64,000 bases of DNA from Strigops habroptila (lineage: Eukaryota > Chordata > Aves > Psittaciformes > Psittacidae), in assembly GCF_004027225.2 (NCBI RefSeq), contig NC_044296.2, positions 4,260,796 through 4,324,795 of the forward strand, in the 5' to 3' direction. The notes below the pieces were generated by a model. That model was not told the origin of the DNA and did not search any database. It worked only from the letters and a program-made list of their open reading frames with translations. The number at the start of each line of letters is the position of its first letter. The stretch's first letter is position 1. The translations under genes were made by a program, and so were the position numbers. This document shows positions 1 to 13,700 of the stretch, one piece after another.

Positions 1-3000
1 GTATGCACACACATTCCAGGCTTATCTGGACCAGGATTGCCTCACAGGAAGGTTTTGAGTTAGATTCACTCTGTGCAATGTCTTTTGCACCCCTTAAATT
101 TTTAGGTGCCTCTTACTACTGCTGTGCATGATTAGATGCTTAATGCTGTCAGCCACCTCTCTGCTGGCATGAATCAGAAGGAGATGTTTGTACCAGCCCT
201 GTTCTGCTGCTGTCTTCCTTTGTGCTTGATGCTTCCTCCTCCTTTATGTCAATGATAAATATAGTTCTTTTTCCTATGTGTTACTTCTCTAAATTTAAGG
301 CATTTTATGGTTTGTCTGTTTTGAGCATTTTAGATTTATTTTTCATGCATGGAGCAGTGCAAGAGCACTGTCAGTTCCCATTGTCCTCATCTTGGTAGTT
401 TTCAGTGAAAATAAAAAAGCATAGATCTCTGCTACTTTTTGAGTTGGAGATACAACTTGTGTATGTTTGCCTATGCTTCAGTGTCTCCATTAGATGAAAA
501 CGAAATGAACAGTTTGTTCAGTATTCTGCTTAAAAAACCATGCAAACCAAAGTCTGAGTGCTTTCTTGTGTGCATTTACTGATTCTTTCTTGCAAGCAAA
601 TGGTGTTTTAGGAATTCTTGGTGTTTAAACACATCGTATACTTGTGGCCATACTTTTTGACCTGTGCAATGTCCCATCGATATGAATTTGCAGAGAAATT
701 TGCTCTGTGTCTTTAGTGAGGTCATTTGAAGAAGAAAGAAGCCAGGTTAGGTGTAATAGATGCAATCAGGAGTTGTGACCAAAAGAATTGTATTCATCAG
801 GAAAAATGTCTAATAATTCCCTTGCACTTATTGCCATGGGCATATTCAAGTGTGAGGGTCAATCGTTTGGTCTATCGTTCGTTGGGTGATCGCAGGAGTG
901 TTGTTTATTTCTGAGTGGTACCACACCTGTTTCCTTAGAGCTTCTTGGGTACCCGAGTTACTGACAAGTAGCACAGTGCCTGTTTACCTTTAGTTTTTAA
1001 CCTCAACAGCAGCTGAGAGTGAAAAACTCACCCTCAAAGCTTGTGATGGACAGGAAAACATTTTTCTGACTATTTTTCGTGCCTTCTAGCAGCCCTGACA
1101 GTTGCATTCGAACACAGGCAGCCCGTGTTGTGTAGGATAAATGACTCATGGGTGGAGCACCTGCCTGGCTACAAACTAAAAATTCCATTCACGCTTCGAT
1201 TCTGGTGTTTATGCTGATCTCTCACAGTTATTTCAGTACCGATGGTTGAAAGGGGTTGTTCAGCATCTGTTTCAGGACAGGTTGTTAGGCTGAATGTACA
1301 ATGATTTCTCACCTTTCAAGTTTGTCGTTTTCAGAAGACTTCTCCTCAGCTCAGGTTTTCAGAGCTATGGGCTTGCTCAGGGTGCAAGCCTGAGCAAATA
1401 TTTTGCAAATATTAAGCAAAACCAGTTTCGAAGGGTTTTTGCATAGGAAAAATTCTTCCTTCTGTTACTAAAAGTGTAGTGATTTTGTGCAAAGAGTATT
1501 ATCGCGAAACAGTTGAGTTTGAAATACAGTGCAGAAATAGCCCCTGTTGAAGACAAATACCTCTGAGTGTTCTGTAGTAAATTGGCTTTAATGTTACTAA
1601 CCTTCAAGCACATTTTGAAAACTAAGAGTAATATTTCTGTAAGTTCCTTACAGTTTATGCAAGTTTTACTCTGCATCGGTGGAAGAGCTGGATAATTTAA
1701 CGGGATGGAGAAGAACATGCTGAGTAGGTTAGGAATGATACGTAAATTTGAAGTGACAAGGGGAAGATGTGCTGGGAGGCACCTTACAAAACTGCACAGT
1801 CTCCAAAGTTTTTAGAGTAACACTTCCTCTGCCAGGTATGCAGATGTGAGAGGTGAGAACCCTGGTATTGTATGTCCAAGTGTAATCACAGGCATGGATT
1901 TAACTCACTCTAGCACTACTTATCCTATGTAGCACAACTCTGACTTCTTAAAGCACATGTTTTCACTTCAGAAAGTTTCCTGGAAAGGAGTCCTTGTTTA
2001 GTGAAAGTTTGAAATCATGTCATCTCAACTCTGCCCTGCTTGCCTGTGAGCGTGCTGAATGCAGGCTTCAAACACAGCAAAACATGCTGCTTCCACTAAT
2101 GCAGTAAGATACTCTGCTAAGCAGAAAGTTCAGACCATCGTTGAAACATAAAATACAGAGGAAACTATAAATGTTACACTTCATTGTTTCACTTCATTGT
2201 CAGTATCTTGTAATTCAGTAAGAGAAATTCTGTAATTGCATCTTATCACCGAGATTATATTTGCCTTGAACTATAGATCTCAACCCTAAAGTTTTTGCTG
2301 TGGGGTATGAAATTAGATAAACCCTTCACATGGGTGGAGTTCGCTCTTAAGTTAACAGCATTTGCTGTGGTAAACCATTTTGTACATAATCTCTTTTTGC
2401 TGAAGTGAGTCCTCGGTGTGGTTTGGGTGCACCACTTGGGTAACTGCTGAAACTGCTGTGGTTTCAGAATAGGACCTGTTTTGCTTTTTTCTGCACTTTT
2501 TCCCCCTGAAACTATTAGTAGAAAAATCAAATAAGTAAGGGTTACAACTGTGTGCTTGCACTTTCATACTGCCATGCCTCCAAAATGATGAGCAGTAGCG
2601 TGTAAAAATGCAACATTTTTCAGTGAATATAAGATTAATGCAATCTCAGTCACTGCTAAGAGTATATTTTGTAATGTTAGAAATTTACTGATGTCCTTCA
2701 GTTCAGTTGGTGACTTTTTAATGTGGTTTGGGTATTTTTGCTTTGCATTACAGAGTTTGAAATACACGTTCTTGACATACTAAACATGGGACTACAACTC
2801 AGTATCCATTTGCTGCGCTGGGAGATTCACACTGGGTGTAAGCCAGCAAGGATGTCAGAAAGATCATTCTGGTGTCGTTATTACTAATTTGTGGCTAATA
2901 ACTGAGTAAATTTGAACATCTAACTGAACCAAACAAACTTCTGCCAGGCCTCAAACCCATGTTTGCAGAGCATAGCAGGATAAAACAAACTATAAGCAAT

Positions 3001-5998
3001 GCAGAGAGTGTAGTGAAAGAGGGCTCGTTGAGGACGCTGTCGTGAGTGCCAGGATTAGTGTATTCAGCATGGGCATAGCCCTGAAAATTGCTCTGCAAAA
3101 AGTAAACCTGATTTTTATATTTCACCTTTTCTTCAAAATAATAATAATAATAATATAATTATAGCTCTCTTCTATTCTTTAACATAGGAAAAAGTGAAGA
3201 AAATGGCATTTGGAATGTAAAATGAAAATAGTGACATTTCCTTTACAGTGAAGTTATTCTTTGTGATCTGTGTGAAGATGAAGCAGGAGCAACCCCGTTG
3301 CTCTCTGTACGTTCTGAAACCACTAGGGGCTTTGTGCAAAAACCTTAAACAGGCCACCTAGAAAAAAAACAGGTTTGCTGAGCAAATACGTTGCAAACCT
3401 TAGGTTTGTATTAACAGTCACCAATTCCACAAAATGGTTTCGGCAGTAGCAGATTTAACCTAAGAAAAGGGCAGCTTAAAATGGGTTATTTTTGCCTCTA
3501 TCAGTCAAAATTGGTTTGGGGCAATATAGGGTGAAGGAGATTAGGGGGAATTTGATAGTAACTGGCAGTAATGGAAGGAGAAAAATAAATGTAGAGGGCT
3601 CTTGTGTTGTCTTAATAAATGCAGATACTCCAATTCTCTTTGTCATTTAAAATAAGTTAAACTAAGTTGCGCTTTTTATCTGGAGATTACATACAGAATA
3701 CTGAGTTACTCATCCCTTACCAGGTTTCCTTAGTTCCCTGACACTGCCTAGCTGTGATGAAAAGTGAGATCTCCTCGAGGCCATGGTGATGGCAGGATGT
3801 AAATGCGGCACTCTCTTTCGGAGAGCAAAATATGGCCTCTGTTGGTAGGAAAGGCAGTTTGAAACTCAGGTGAAGAAGGATCCATGCTTGTGGGCAGAGC
3901 AAATGCTGCTGGTGTTTCCTTTATATTTTGTCACTTGCTTCCATCAATGACAAATCCCTGGTCTGATCTGCTGTCTTTAGAAGTCCCACATGTGGTTGCT
4001 AGCATGGGCATCCATATATCCTTGCCACATCTGATACCCAGAATGGAGCACATACTAAACCATGAAAAACAGTACTGGAGTGAACTTCTAAGGGATCTCA
4101 TTTATCCTTCAGCTTCAAGGCAGCTAAACCAGTGTGATTTCTAGAACCTCCTGGATGTGATGATGGAATGCACCAAGTTCTCTAGGCAGTCTTGAATATT
4201 CTTAACTTTTTAAAATGTTCCAGATTGTCTAATGTAAATCTCTCTTGCAAAAATCTAAATCCATTGGTCTTTCTCTTAATGGAAGACTTGCCTACAGGAC
4301 TATGATCACGTTCTCCTTGAATACTCTTTAAGACTGAACAAATCCAGTTATATCTCTTACTGTTTGTGTCTTTTCTACATCTCTCTTTGTCTGCTTGTTC
4401 AGCTGTGGGCTTTCCCGCTTCACATCTTCACCGAAGCCCAGTGCCTGCCAGCGGTAACTGCATTGCATCCAGAGCCTGAGTCTGGCATTAGCACTGCACA
4501 AATGAGATAAGAGTCTGTGATTCCTTCAGCTCCCCTGTAAATCTGTGCCTGGCTGAGGCCTGGCTGAGCTTGGGGAATGTGAGCCCCTGCACACTGTGCA
4601 TTAACCCTTAAGGGAGGTGTCACCAGCAGGGTGAGGAACCTGCTGATGGCAGAGGGATGTGTGTTCAGCAAGCCAAGTGCCAGGGAAGATGTTCCCTGGG
4701 ACAGGGGAGGCTGAGCTGTGATTTAATGGCGGGTGAAGGCAGGCTGCTGGGTAGGTTATTTGTTTGGTGTGGGTTTACTGATCCTTATTTCTCTGACAAA
4801 TGAGGATTTCCAAAGATTCAATCAAATATTATAAAGTTCATGAGCAACTACAAAAATACCTTCTTAAAAGCTATCAGGCTGTCTCTTAGACATGCCAAGC
4901 ACATACTCTGAAATTTGGGGGTTCAACTCCCCATTTCTCTGTGCGCTCCTAGTACGTGTATCCTGATGTGAATCAATTACGAGATTCCTATTAAGTTATA
5001 GTTCAAATAATTGAACTTTTCAAAAAATACAGCTTTATTAATACAATTAATGTATGTAACTCAGGTTATTATACAGGAAATTGTAAATATTTTTTCCTTT
5101 TAAAGTGTTTCTAGGTTTTTCTTTGTCATTTGTCAAGTACACACTATAATCAGGAGGGTTCATCCACAGAGTATTTTCCCTGGAGGCTAGATTGTGTAAT
5201 TGTCAGGAGCAATCTTTTCTGATTGGGGTTTTTTTAAGAGGAAAAGACAAATTTACATGTATATCTGTTTAGTTATTTGACCTAGCAAAACAGCACTTTT
5301 TGTAAGAGGAATTAAAAATTAACCACTGAGATTCTAATTGTAACCAACAAAATATACAGCCATTATTTATGAGCATATGCAAGAGTTCCTGTGATTTCAT
5401 TTATTATTGGGGTGGAATATAAGCACAAGCAGTCACCTGCAAAAGGTGGGTTGTATAGCAAGCACCCCACAACAAGGTAACTTCTTAATCGGTCTCTTTT
5501 CCCTTGTACGTGTGGTGGGAGAAGGATAAACCAGTTCCAGGAGGTGTTCTGTAAAGTCATAGATAAGTTACTATTTAATTCTAGTTAACATGATTAATTA
5601 TTTATCTTCAGTGATATATATTTTTAAGTATTTCATCTTTTATATAATCCCAAACTTAAACTTGAAGTATCTCCAATCCTGGAAAATGACCTGAAGTCAT
5701 ACTTGTCAAATTCTTATGACCAAATGTCTTTATATTGGGTTTTATCATTTAAAATCTCAAAGGTATTAATACTGCAGTATCTATAAGTAAAATAAATCTA
5801 TTTAAATAAAACAAGTGTTTGAGACGATTTGCATTGAGAAATGAGTACCATTATGTTTGGTTAAAATTTAAACCATCCCAGGAGGGATGGATGATGCTAA
5901 ATTGTATCAGCACAGTTTCCTATTTAAGAGGTTGCATTGGCCATGGTAAGTAACTTCTCTTTTTCTCCTTTTGTTTGTTTTTTTCCTAAACTTTCCAG
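1..5998 (+). other. EPS15L1: EPS15L1 intron (partial)
   Basis: This AT-rich stretch lies upstream of the penultimate EPS15L1 coding exon and runs off the left edge. I looked for the preceding proline-rich and DPF-repeat exon (a proline/lysine-rich segment ending in PPSG in the human protein) and did not see it, so I read the whole stretch as intron. It ends in a good acceptor: a long pyrimidine run at about 5957-5995, then CAG at 5996-5998. It holds a short AAT trinucleotide run near 3139-3160 and scattered short open frames that show no family resemblance. I see no RNA gene or recognisable transposon. Confidence 0.7.
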
Positions 5999-6204
5999 GT
6001 AAAAGTACTCCTGTAAGCCACCTTGGGTCTTCAGATTTTCCCAAGCCCCATGATCCATTCCAGCCATTTGGGGCTGACAGCAGTGACCCGTTTCAAAGTA
6101 AAAAGGGGTTTGGGGACCCATTTAGTGGAAAAGATCCATTTGCTCCCTCCTCTTCAAGTAAAACTTCTAAAGACTCTTCCTTGGGGTTTGCAGACTTCAG
6201 CTCT
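5999..6204 (+). CDS. EPS15L1: EPS15L1 penultimate coding exon (DPF repeats)
   Basis: EPS15L1 (Eps15R) is a scaffold of clathrin-mediated endocytosis at the plasma membrane. It has N-terminal EH domains, a coiled coil, a DPF-rich AP-2-binding region and C-terminal ubiquitin-interacting motifs. This exon enters with two bases of a split codon and then gives 68 residues beginning [20 protein letters not shown] and ending GFADFSS. I see four DPF tripeptides ([24 protein letters not shown]), the short ligands for the AP-2 alpha-adaptin ear. The segment matches the human EPS15L1 C-terminal region almost residue for residue as I recall it, and differs from EPS15. The exon is bounded by CAG at 5996-5998 and GTAAGT at 6205-6210. 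It joins in phase 0 to the exon at 10604. If the donor is not used, translation stops two codons later, just before the UIM exon. Confidence 0.95.
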
Positions 6205-9200
6205 GTAAGTTAAGTTCATTGTCTCTGAGCAAACCACTTTCTGCTCTGCTTGCAGCAATCTCTTGGGGTTTTGTTTTTAACTGCAAACCTACTGTTCACT
6301 GGCTTCTGTCTTTTAGTACCTTCATGCTGTCCTCATTGTTTTTGTATTAATATTTCTGTAATAAAAAGGCATTATTTCAATAAAAAAAAAAGAAGTTTCA
6401 TACTAAATTTTAAAGGGTTTACTTGCATTTAAATTATTTTAGTACAGTGTGCCTTTACTCACAAATTCTTTGTAGCAGAATCTGTGTATTGTTTTTGTTG
6501 CATGGAGGGCTATTTTGTAAACTGAGTTTTGGGAGCCAATGATGTGAAGATTCGAAACCAATTGTTGAAAACATTTATATAGTGATTTCACCATATCCTG
6601 AGAAGTAAATCCTTAAAGGGAAAGATTCCATTAAAGTATTTGTAATTGTTTGTGAAAAAAGTTCTGACAATCCTGTCACAATGTTTGCTGTATATGATGG
6701 AATGTGGTCATAAAGATACATATACGAGACAGAGATTGAAAAGTTAGCTGTTGAATTTTGTTCCCATTACTGATATTGTAGAAAAGCCCTTGTTAGAGAA
6801 AGAAAACAAAATTGTTTTGAAGAACCAATACAGAAACATCCATCCTGTGTTCTAAAAGACAGTATGAGAAGGTTTGAAAGCAAAGCCAAGTACCCATTCA
6901 TTAAAAATATCAGGCTTTGTTTTCAGTGCTGGCAGGTACGTTACTGAATTGGAAATCACTGTAAATGTAGTAGTAGTGTGGTTCTTACTGCTTCCATGAG
7001 TAGATAGAAATCTGTTCCATCCACAGCCTCAGGCTTCTTCCTCCTTTCATGTATTTTTGTTCTGTCACATTGCCATGCAGTAAAATTGCCAACGTAATCT
7101 GTTACTTAACTCTGATGAGCACAGTTCAGTGTTCAACAAGTGGAGGTCTTCAGGCTGAATCTTTCAGGTTGCTAATTTTTAATGGTTTTTTTTTTTCCCC
7201 CTAGTTATTAGTTAATAGTAAATGTGTTATCACTTTCCTATTTGGTATTGTTAGATGAGGTCATCTGTGCATACTTTTAGCTGACCTCAGTGCTTTAATT
7301 TATCTATGATACTGAAAACGTCAAAGTTCAAGATACTCTGTATGCTTTACCACAGTTAGTACTAGCCTGTTGAATTTGCACAGTTAAATTCTGTGATTGT
7401 ATACAAAATGGTGACATTCTTAATAAAAATAAGACGCAAAACTTGCTTTATCTGAAATTTCTTGAACATCTAATTTCTGCCTTCAATGAAAGACAAATAA
7501 TGGAATGGAATGACTGTTACCCAGCTCTTGTTGGCTTCCTTTACAGACTGCATTTCTTAAGTTAAAAGTGTGGCTTACACTGAATGATTGTATCAAATGA
7601 TTAACCAAAATCACTGATCCCCATCCCAGTGGGTGCTCTAGTGTGAAATTTGCTGTGCCATCAGGTTTTCAGGAGGTGAGATTAACTTTAGAAGATAAGG
7701 GAAAAGTAGGAAAAATGAGATCTTGAGCAGTAGCCACTTAGAATTACTGTTAAGTGGCACTTCATTAAATGAATTTGACTGGAGACTTGATCCCTGTTCT
7801 TTGCAGTTTGTTGGGGGTTTTCTTTGCTTGCTTATAACACAGTTATGTTGCTACACTTCATAATTCTTATTCCTTCTGTATGAAGTCTTAACTGTACCAG
7901 TTACCTTGTAATCAGCAAGAATATTGTGCTGACCTTTGCCTGATGGTTGGGGAACTTTGTTCATAATGGAAGTTCAAAGCAATTTGACTTACAGAAGGTT
8001 TTTTGACACATGATTTGAGTCCATGGAATCTGAGAACAGAATCAGAGAATCACGTAGGTTTGATTTTTACTTGAAATTCTTTACTGTAGCACAGAAGTAA
8101 CATGAGAACCTTCAATTGCTTTGAGTAGTACTCTAGGAAATCCAGTGCTTTTTTCTGAGACTCTGGCAAATTCATGCACCCACAGTTTAAGTATATTCTC
8201 ATGGCATTAAATATGACTCTTTGGAAAAAAACAAAGCCTTTTGGTAGCTCATATTACAGGTATTTCTAGGTTCCAGCTTCAGTTTACAGAACAACAAGAA
8301 AAGCAATCTTCCTGCCAACAGAAACAGAGCACTTAAAACTAAACTAAATTTTCTTTCTTAATACAAGCTGGTGATTTAGTACACACAAGTCAGTGCAGCT
8401 TTTGTGTATTTGATTAGTTTCTCTGCAGTCTGCTCTTTTCCTCTTTATGCCTTGGGTCTAACTGAACTTCTGAAAAGAGAAAAAAGGGATTTCAATGAAA
8501 TTACAGTTGTATGAGATATATTTACAGACTTCTTAAAACTTGGATATATGCAAAACAATTGTTATTGTATTGAATGACTTGTAATTCGGTTACATTGCCT
8601 TTTTATAGGCACTGTTGGGTATTTCACTATCTGATGGTCAGACTTATGCTCCTGAAAAGTTTCCTTTATGCCTTTATGCAAACCATTTGTAACAAGGCAC
8701 ATCCAGATTTGTTGCCAATGAATCACGTATTTTTCCTTTTTTACTCAGCACTTTTAACCACAAAAAATATACAATAAACAAGTCATAAAGTCATAATTGG
8801 GACTCTCATAAGCTTTGGAAGATTTATCCTAAGATGGAAGCTATATAAGTAAAACTGTTTTCTCAAGAGAGGGTTTGACCAAAGCTTATTGTATTTCAAA
8901 AAGAGTGACTGTTATTCTCCAGCCCAGCTAATACGATCTTTTGGAATTATTGGAATAAGCAGAGAAGCCCTTTTTCCATTTAAGTCTGTCTGTACTGTAT
9001 CTTGAACAAAAATAATCTATTTAAAATCTTCGGGAGCTTTTAAATCTCACCTGTCAGCTGACATGATTTAAATCATTTTGAAAGTCAAATATGGTAAAAC
9101 GCATGGCACTTCTATTGTATTTCAGTAGCATTGAATGCAAAGGTCTTCCTCTAAGTTTTGATGTTGATGAAAGCAGAAGTATTGTTTAAAGTAATTTTTA

Positions 9201-10603
9201 AGGTACTTCTTTTTTCCTTTCATCAAATCATGTGAAAGATCATAGTAAGAGAAATAAACTGAGGAATTGTGAGCATCCCGAAGCACGTGGATAAAGCAGA
9301 ATGTAAATTATGAGTAAACAAGAATTGGACTTGGGTTGAAAAAAATTCAAATAAGTGCATTTATTTAAAAATACAAATTACAGATCCCATGCAGAATGGA
9401 AAAGGCAGGGCTGGGGTCATCACATAGTGTATGTGCAGCTAGGCATTTAGTACTCAGCTGAGTATTTCAAGCTTGTTGGGGAAGGCGTTGCCCAGTCAGG
9501 TAGTGAACGGTGCATTTTGCTGCGTCTAGAGCTACTGCGTTGTGGCCCACAGGACAATTTTTGCAGTATACATCCAGCTGCAACTGAAAGTATAAATTCC
9601 ATGGTTTTCTCATCCAAAAAAAAAAAAACCCCAAATAACATGTCTTCCCGAACATTTCAAGAAAAGATAGTCCAAAGCAAATGTTAGAAGTGGGCTATAA
9701 TGCAAACATGTGCATGCAGCTGCGAACATTTCTGTGAGCGTCACCCTCTTCAGCCAATGCTAAAATTAAACAGTCACGGATTATATTTGAGTTTGAAATT
9801 GTTATGATTTCAAGACAATATTTTCATATTTTGAGCAAAAAGTTCAACCAAGCAAACTTTTTGCATACTTCAGTGGTAAATCCTGGAATGTAACTTCGGA
9901 ATAGTTTTGCTGCAGTGCACTGACGTGTTTGGGGAAGCTCAAACAGGCTTAGAAGCTGCGTGTTAAAATATGTTCTATTTCCTTGGTGTTCTCTGCTGAA
10001 GTAGATTTGATTCTCTTACATTATTTCTTACTGGAAAAAAACTCTGCATGGATTTTACGTACAGTAACAGAAGCACTTGTTGTAACTTTTGAGTTGGTGA
10101 TGAAACTTCCTACAAATCAGCAGTCTCCAGAGTCATTATTAAAACCCCTCACCCTTAGAGGAAATACTACAAGAAAACTCTCTGCAGTGGAGTTGCACAA
10201 GAGTAAATAACTCTTGGTTTTACCAGCTATTTACTGCTCTTAAAAATTAATGTAGGTTGCTCTGCTCCCAAACCGCTAACTTGCTTTTTTTGTGTTTGTG
10301 GAGTTTTTGTTTGGCTCCAGTCCCCTGGCCATTTTCATACACAGCTGAGACATGGATGCAGGGACGTGCAGCCCAGATGGGTTAGTTTCCTGGTGGGAGG
10401 AGGAAGAAATTAAGGAAATAAATTAAAGGATGAAATAAGGAAATCAGTGAGTGAATTTTTATCTTAATTCAGAAGAACTACCCTGAGACAGCTTGGTATA
10501 CTTGATTCGTATATTTAAGAAGTCTGATTCATTGTATTTTTCACATAATTTCTTCTAGCTTTTTGGTGACTTTATTAATTTGTTTCCCATTTTCGTTTTT
10601 TAG
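6205..10603 (+). other. EPS15L1: EPS15L1 last intron
   Basis: This 4.4 kb intron has a consensus donor GTAAGT and an acceptor TTTTTAG after a T-rich tract ending at 10603. It is AT-rich. I found no coding exon, RNA gene or clear transposon. A stretch near 8024-8060 looks faintly like a decayed CR1 tail but is too short to call. Confidence 0.75.
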
Positions 10604-10750
10604 TTTGGAAATGAAGAACAGCAGCTGGCATGGGCAAAGCGTGAGAGTGAAAAAGCAGAGCAAGAAAGACTAGCTCGATTGCGGAGGCAAGAACAAGAAG
10701 ACCTTGAGTTGGCTATTGCACTCAGTAAGGCTGATATGCCAAACTCTTAA
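10604..10750 (+). CDS. EPS15L1: EPS15L1 last coding exon (UIM tail)
   Basis: This terminal coding exon has 48 codons and a TAA at 10748-10750. It begins FGNEEQQLAWAKRESEKAEQ and ends with LELAIALSKADMPNS. It holds the two tandem ubiquitin-interacting motifs of the Eps15 family. The second has the acidic run (QEDLE) followed by the core Leu-x-x-Ala-x-x-x-Ser arrangement (LELAIALSK) that binds the Ile44 patch of ubiquitin and couples the adaptor to ubiquitinated cargo. The wording EEQQLAWAKRESEKAEQERL is EPS15L1-type; EPS15 reads differently here. The entering phase is 0, matching the exon ending at 6204. The last residues (DMPNS) vary slightly from the mammalian DMPAA. The gene's earlier exons lie left of the window. 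Confidence 0.97.
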   Translation, partial: FGNEEQQLAWAKRESEKAEQERLARLRRQEQEDLELAIALSKADMPNS

Positions 10751-13700
10751 GTAGAGGTTCTTTGGCTCCACCCTGTCCAAGTGAAACCCTTAAACGTGGC
10801 TTTTATAAAAATACTAAATTCTTGGTTCATGTTGTAAAAATAATTTTAGTCACCTTCAACTCTAAACAAGACTGGCTGGTTATGTCAAACTGGGCTCTGT
10901 GTGGCTTTTCAAGTGCATAATATGCAGGAAACACTGTATAAGCTGTATTATATGTTCTAGATAAAATTTACTGCTTGTAAGAAATGTAACGTATGATCCT
11001 AAGATACCGAAAGCAAAGTTTCTTTATCTGGAAGACGATGTTGCGTATAGTGAACTGCAACTTATGAATCTGGCTTTATATTACCTGAATTCCACGGGGG
11101 CTTTGAGGCTGCAGTGTGAATTTCAAAGAAAATGTCATAAAATTGTAATATTTATAGAATTAGCTTTCACTTATTGCATTTATTTAATAATTCCTGGTAG
11201 GTTAATCAGTACGTCATCTGCATCATCTATGTCGAAGTCTTCAGCATAAATTCGTTATTAGGTGGTCCCTCTTTATCCAGGAGATGTGGCCTTTACAAAA
11301 GAATCTGGCAATTTATATATGATGGATACAGACATAGTGAACTGTACAAAATATTATGAATCTCTATCAATGAGAAGTTCTTCTAATTTAAACATTAGTT
11401 TGCATTAAGTCATAATAATTGTGTGTGATGTTGTAAGAGAGGGAATTAATTCAGTTGTAAATTGGACAAAGAATTTGGCAATTAAATCATTAGGTAAAAT
11501 CTTGCTTTACCTCGTAAGCAAGCGAGATTGTGATACAAGTTTGAGGGCTGCTTTCATTTAAAACCAAGCAATGGAAAACTTACCAAGTTTGAGCAGTGTT
11601 CATCTCTGCAACTCATTTTACTCTCTTTTGCTCCAACCACCAGAACACGGACCATATGATTTGTGGACCTGAGTGTGTGAGACAGTCCTTAGCTCTGTTT
11701 CTTTAATTCCGCCTACCTTAAATTATGGGGTTAAAGCTCAGACATCATTTAGCTGAAACAAGGCCAAGTTGAAACAGATTTTATTTGCCAAATACATGTT
11801 CATACATAAGTTACAGAAGTACTGGTGGACTGGATTGGCTTTAAAATACAGCTTGCAGAAGTAAGTCCAAGTAGGAACAGATTTTATATGTACCTGTAGA
11901 ACTTAATACTTCCACCTGGTAAGGATAACACAGAATGTGTTTTACATGGCATGTATAAAATAAGTCCTTAAGATAAGTCTGTGAATTATTTACTTACTAA
12001 AAATGCCTTTTCTGATTACAGGAACTCGAAAACTTCAATTGTCTTTGCCTTGGACTTTTATGTTTAAACAGAGTAGGCAAGTCTTTCCTATCCTTGGCTC
12101 TGTAGGAATCCAAAGCTTAACATTCTGTGGTTTTACTGATGCAGCCCTTAAAACATTTTTTCTTTTCTTTTTTTTTTTTTTTTGAAAATGTGATATTCCT
12201 TCATCATCTTTAGTGCATTTATATTCTTATGTCCTTGCTTCCTTTCATTTTTCGTACTACAGTGATAGTGCCTGTTCACTGAATGAAAACAGTCTTTCCC
12301 CATTCTGTTGTAATGGCCTTATTCTGGATGCTTTCCTTACACAGAGATAAGAATCAGATTAGATTAATTTTAATCTTCTTAATAGTTTTCAGCTCTGAAA
12401 TGCGGCTAAGATGTGGCATTTGTCATTCCAGGTATTAGTGAGTAGGTGTATGGGCGAGTGTGTCTGTGTGTGCATACACACGTGTGCACATCCATCCATT
12501 CATATATGCAGCGATATACCTGACAAAACTGAACCCTTGTATCTCAAAATGCAGTTTTAGGAGTCACAATTCCCTGTTTGCTCTGCGTGCAGTGATATTA
12601 CAAATAATGTGACTCATTAATTCCCCTCAGAAGGGGAGAAGATGCATTCTAGTATCAAACCCAACCACATAAAGATCTTTAATTCTGTCTTGTTAAGGAC
12701 CCCTGTGGAATGCAGTAGAAGGTATTTCTGATTTTACAGAACCTGTTTTGAAATCCCTTCCCATTGTAATTTTTCTCCAAACTATGTTAGATTAAATGAT
12801 CAAACATACTAAAATGTCAACAACTTCTCTCTTCTGTTGGTGTACAGGACTTGAAGTCTCTCAGAGCAAACTTGGTCCTGTCTATAGTTAACATGAGATA
12901 AAACTCTTGCTATGAATGAGCAATTTTCCACATGGAATGGCTGTAGGATTCTCAGTGAAGTTAAACAAATCATATCCATGTGTAAGATTCTCCTTTTCCT
13001 TTTCATTTGGGCCTGAGTCTTTGTGGTGTCTCTTCTGCTATAATAAACCTCCATTCACACGTAGTGCCTTTTTAGAAAGGAAAATCACTCTTGGACTACT
13101 GCTTGGATGAGGTCACTCCAGTGGGACAGGGTGGATGAGCTCAACAGCTTGCTTCATCTTCTGAGTTATGTACCATAACAAGACTTTCTGCTACTTTGTC
13201 AGTGCTTTGAAATACTGTAATTTATAATGCTTCTAAGGCAGTGAGTCGGTGTTTTCAAGATGTTCAGCAGGAAGCCAGAAATGTGAATTAATCTAGCATT
13301 CCATATAGTGTTAGAACTAATTACTCATTTTCCTATTTCCTTATTGATTCATTCTTCATATTTGCTTGGACAGTAACAGAAGATCAAGCAAATGAACAAG
13401 GACAGAACGTGTTCTCTATACAAAGTGTGTTAGATTTAGTAATCTTAGGTTTACTGAAACACTCTTGATTCCAAATTTTAGACACTGCAGTAGAAGAAAA
13501 CTTAGCTGTGATTTCTCCCCATTCTATTTAATACAGTTTTCTGTACAAAAAGGAGCATTACCCACGTTCTTCCCTTATGCTTGTAAGTCAGTGTTTTGTA
13601 TAATACCTGCACTTGTTCTTCTAAGACAAAACTTTTAATGCAGGACATTGATCATCATCTTCCTCCAGAACAGTGAAATTTAAGCACAAATAGGCCTATT

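Noticed and set aside
2255-2530. Overlapping short minus-strand frames in the left intron
   Set aside because: No protein resemblance, inside an EPS15L1 intron, and typical of random AT-rich DNA.
8024-8062. Faint CR1-tail resemblance (AATCAGAGAATCACGTAGGTTTG)
   Set aside because: Too short and too diverged to separate from chance in AT-rich intron sequence.
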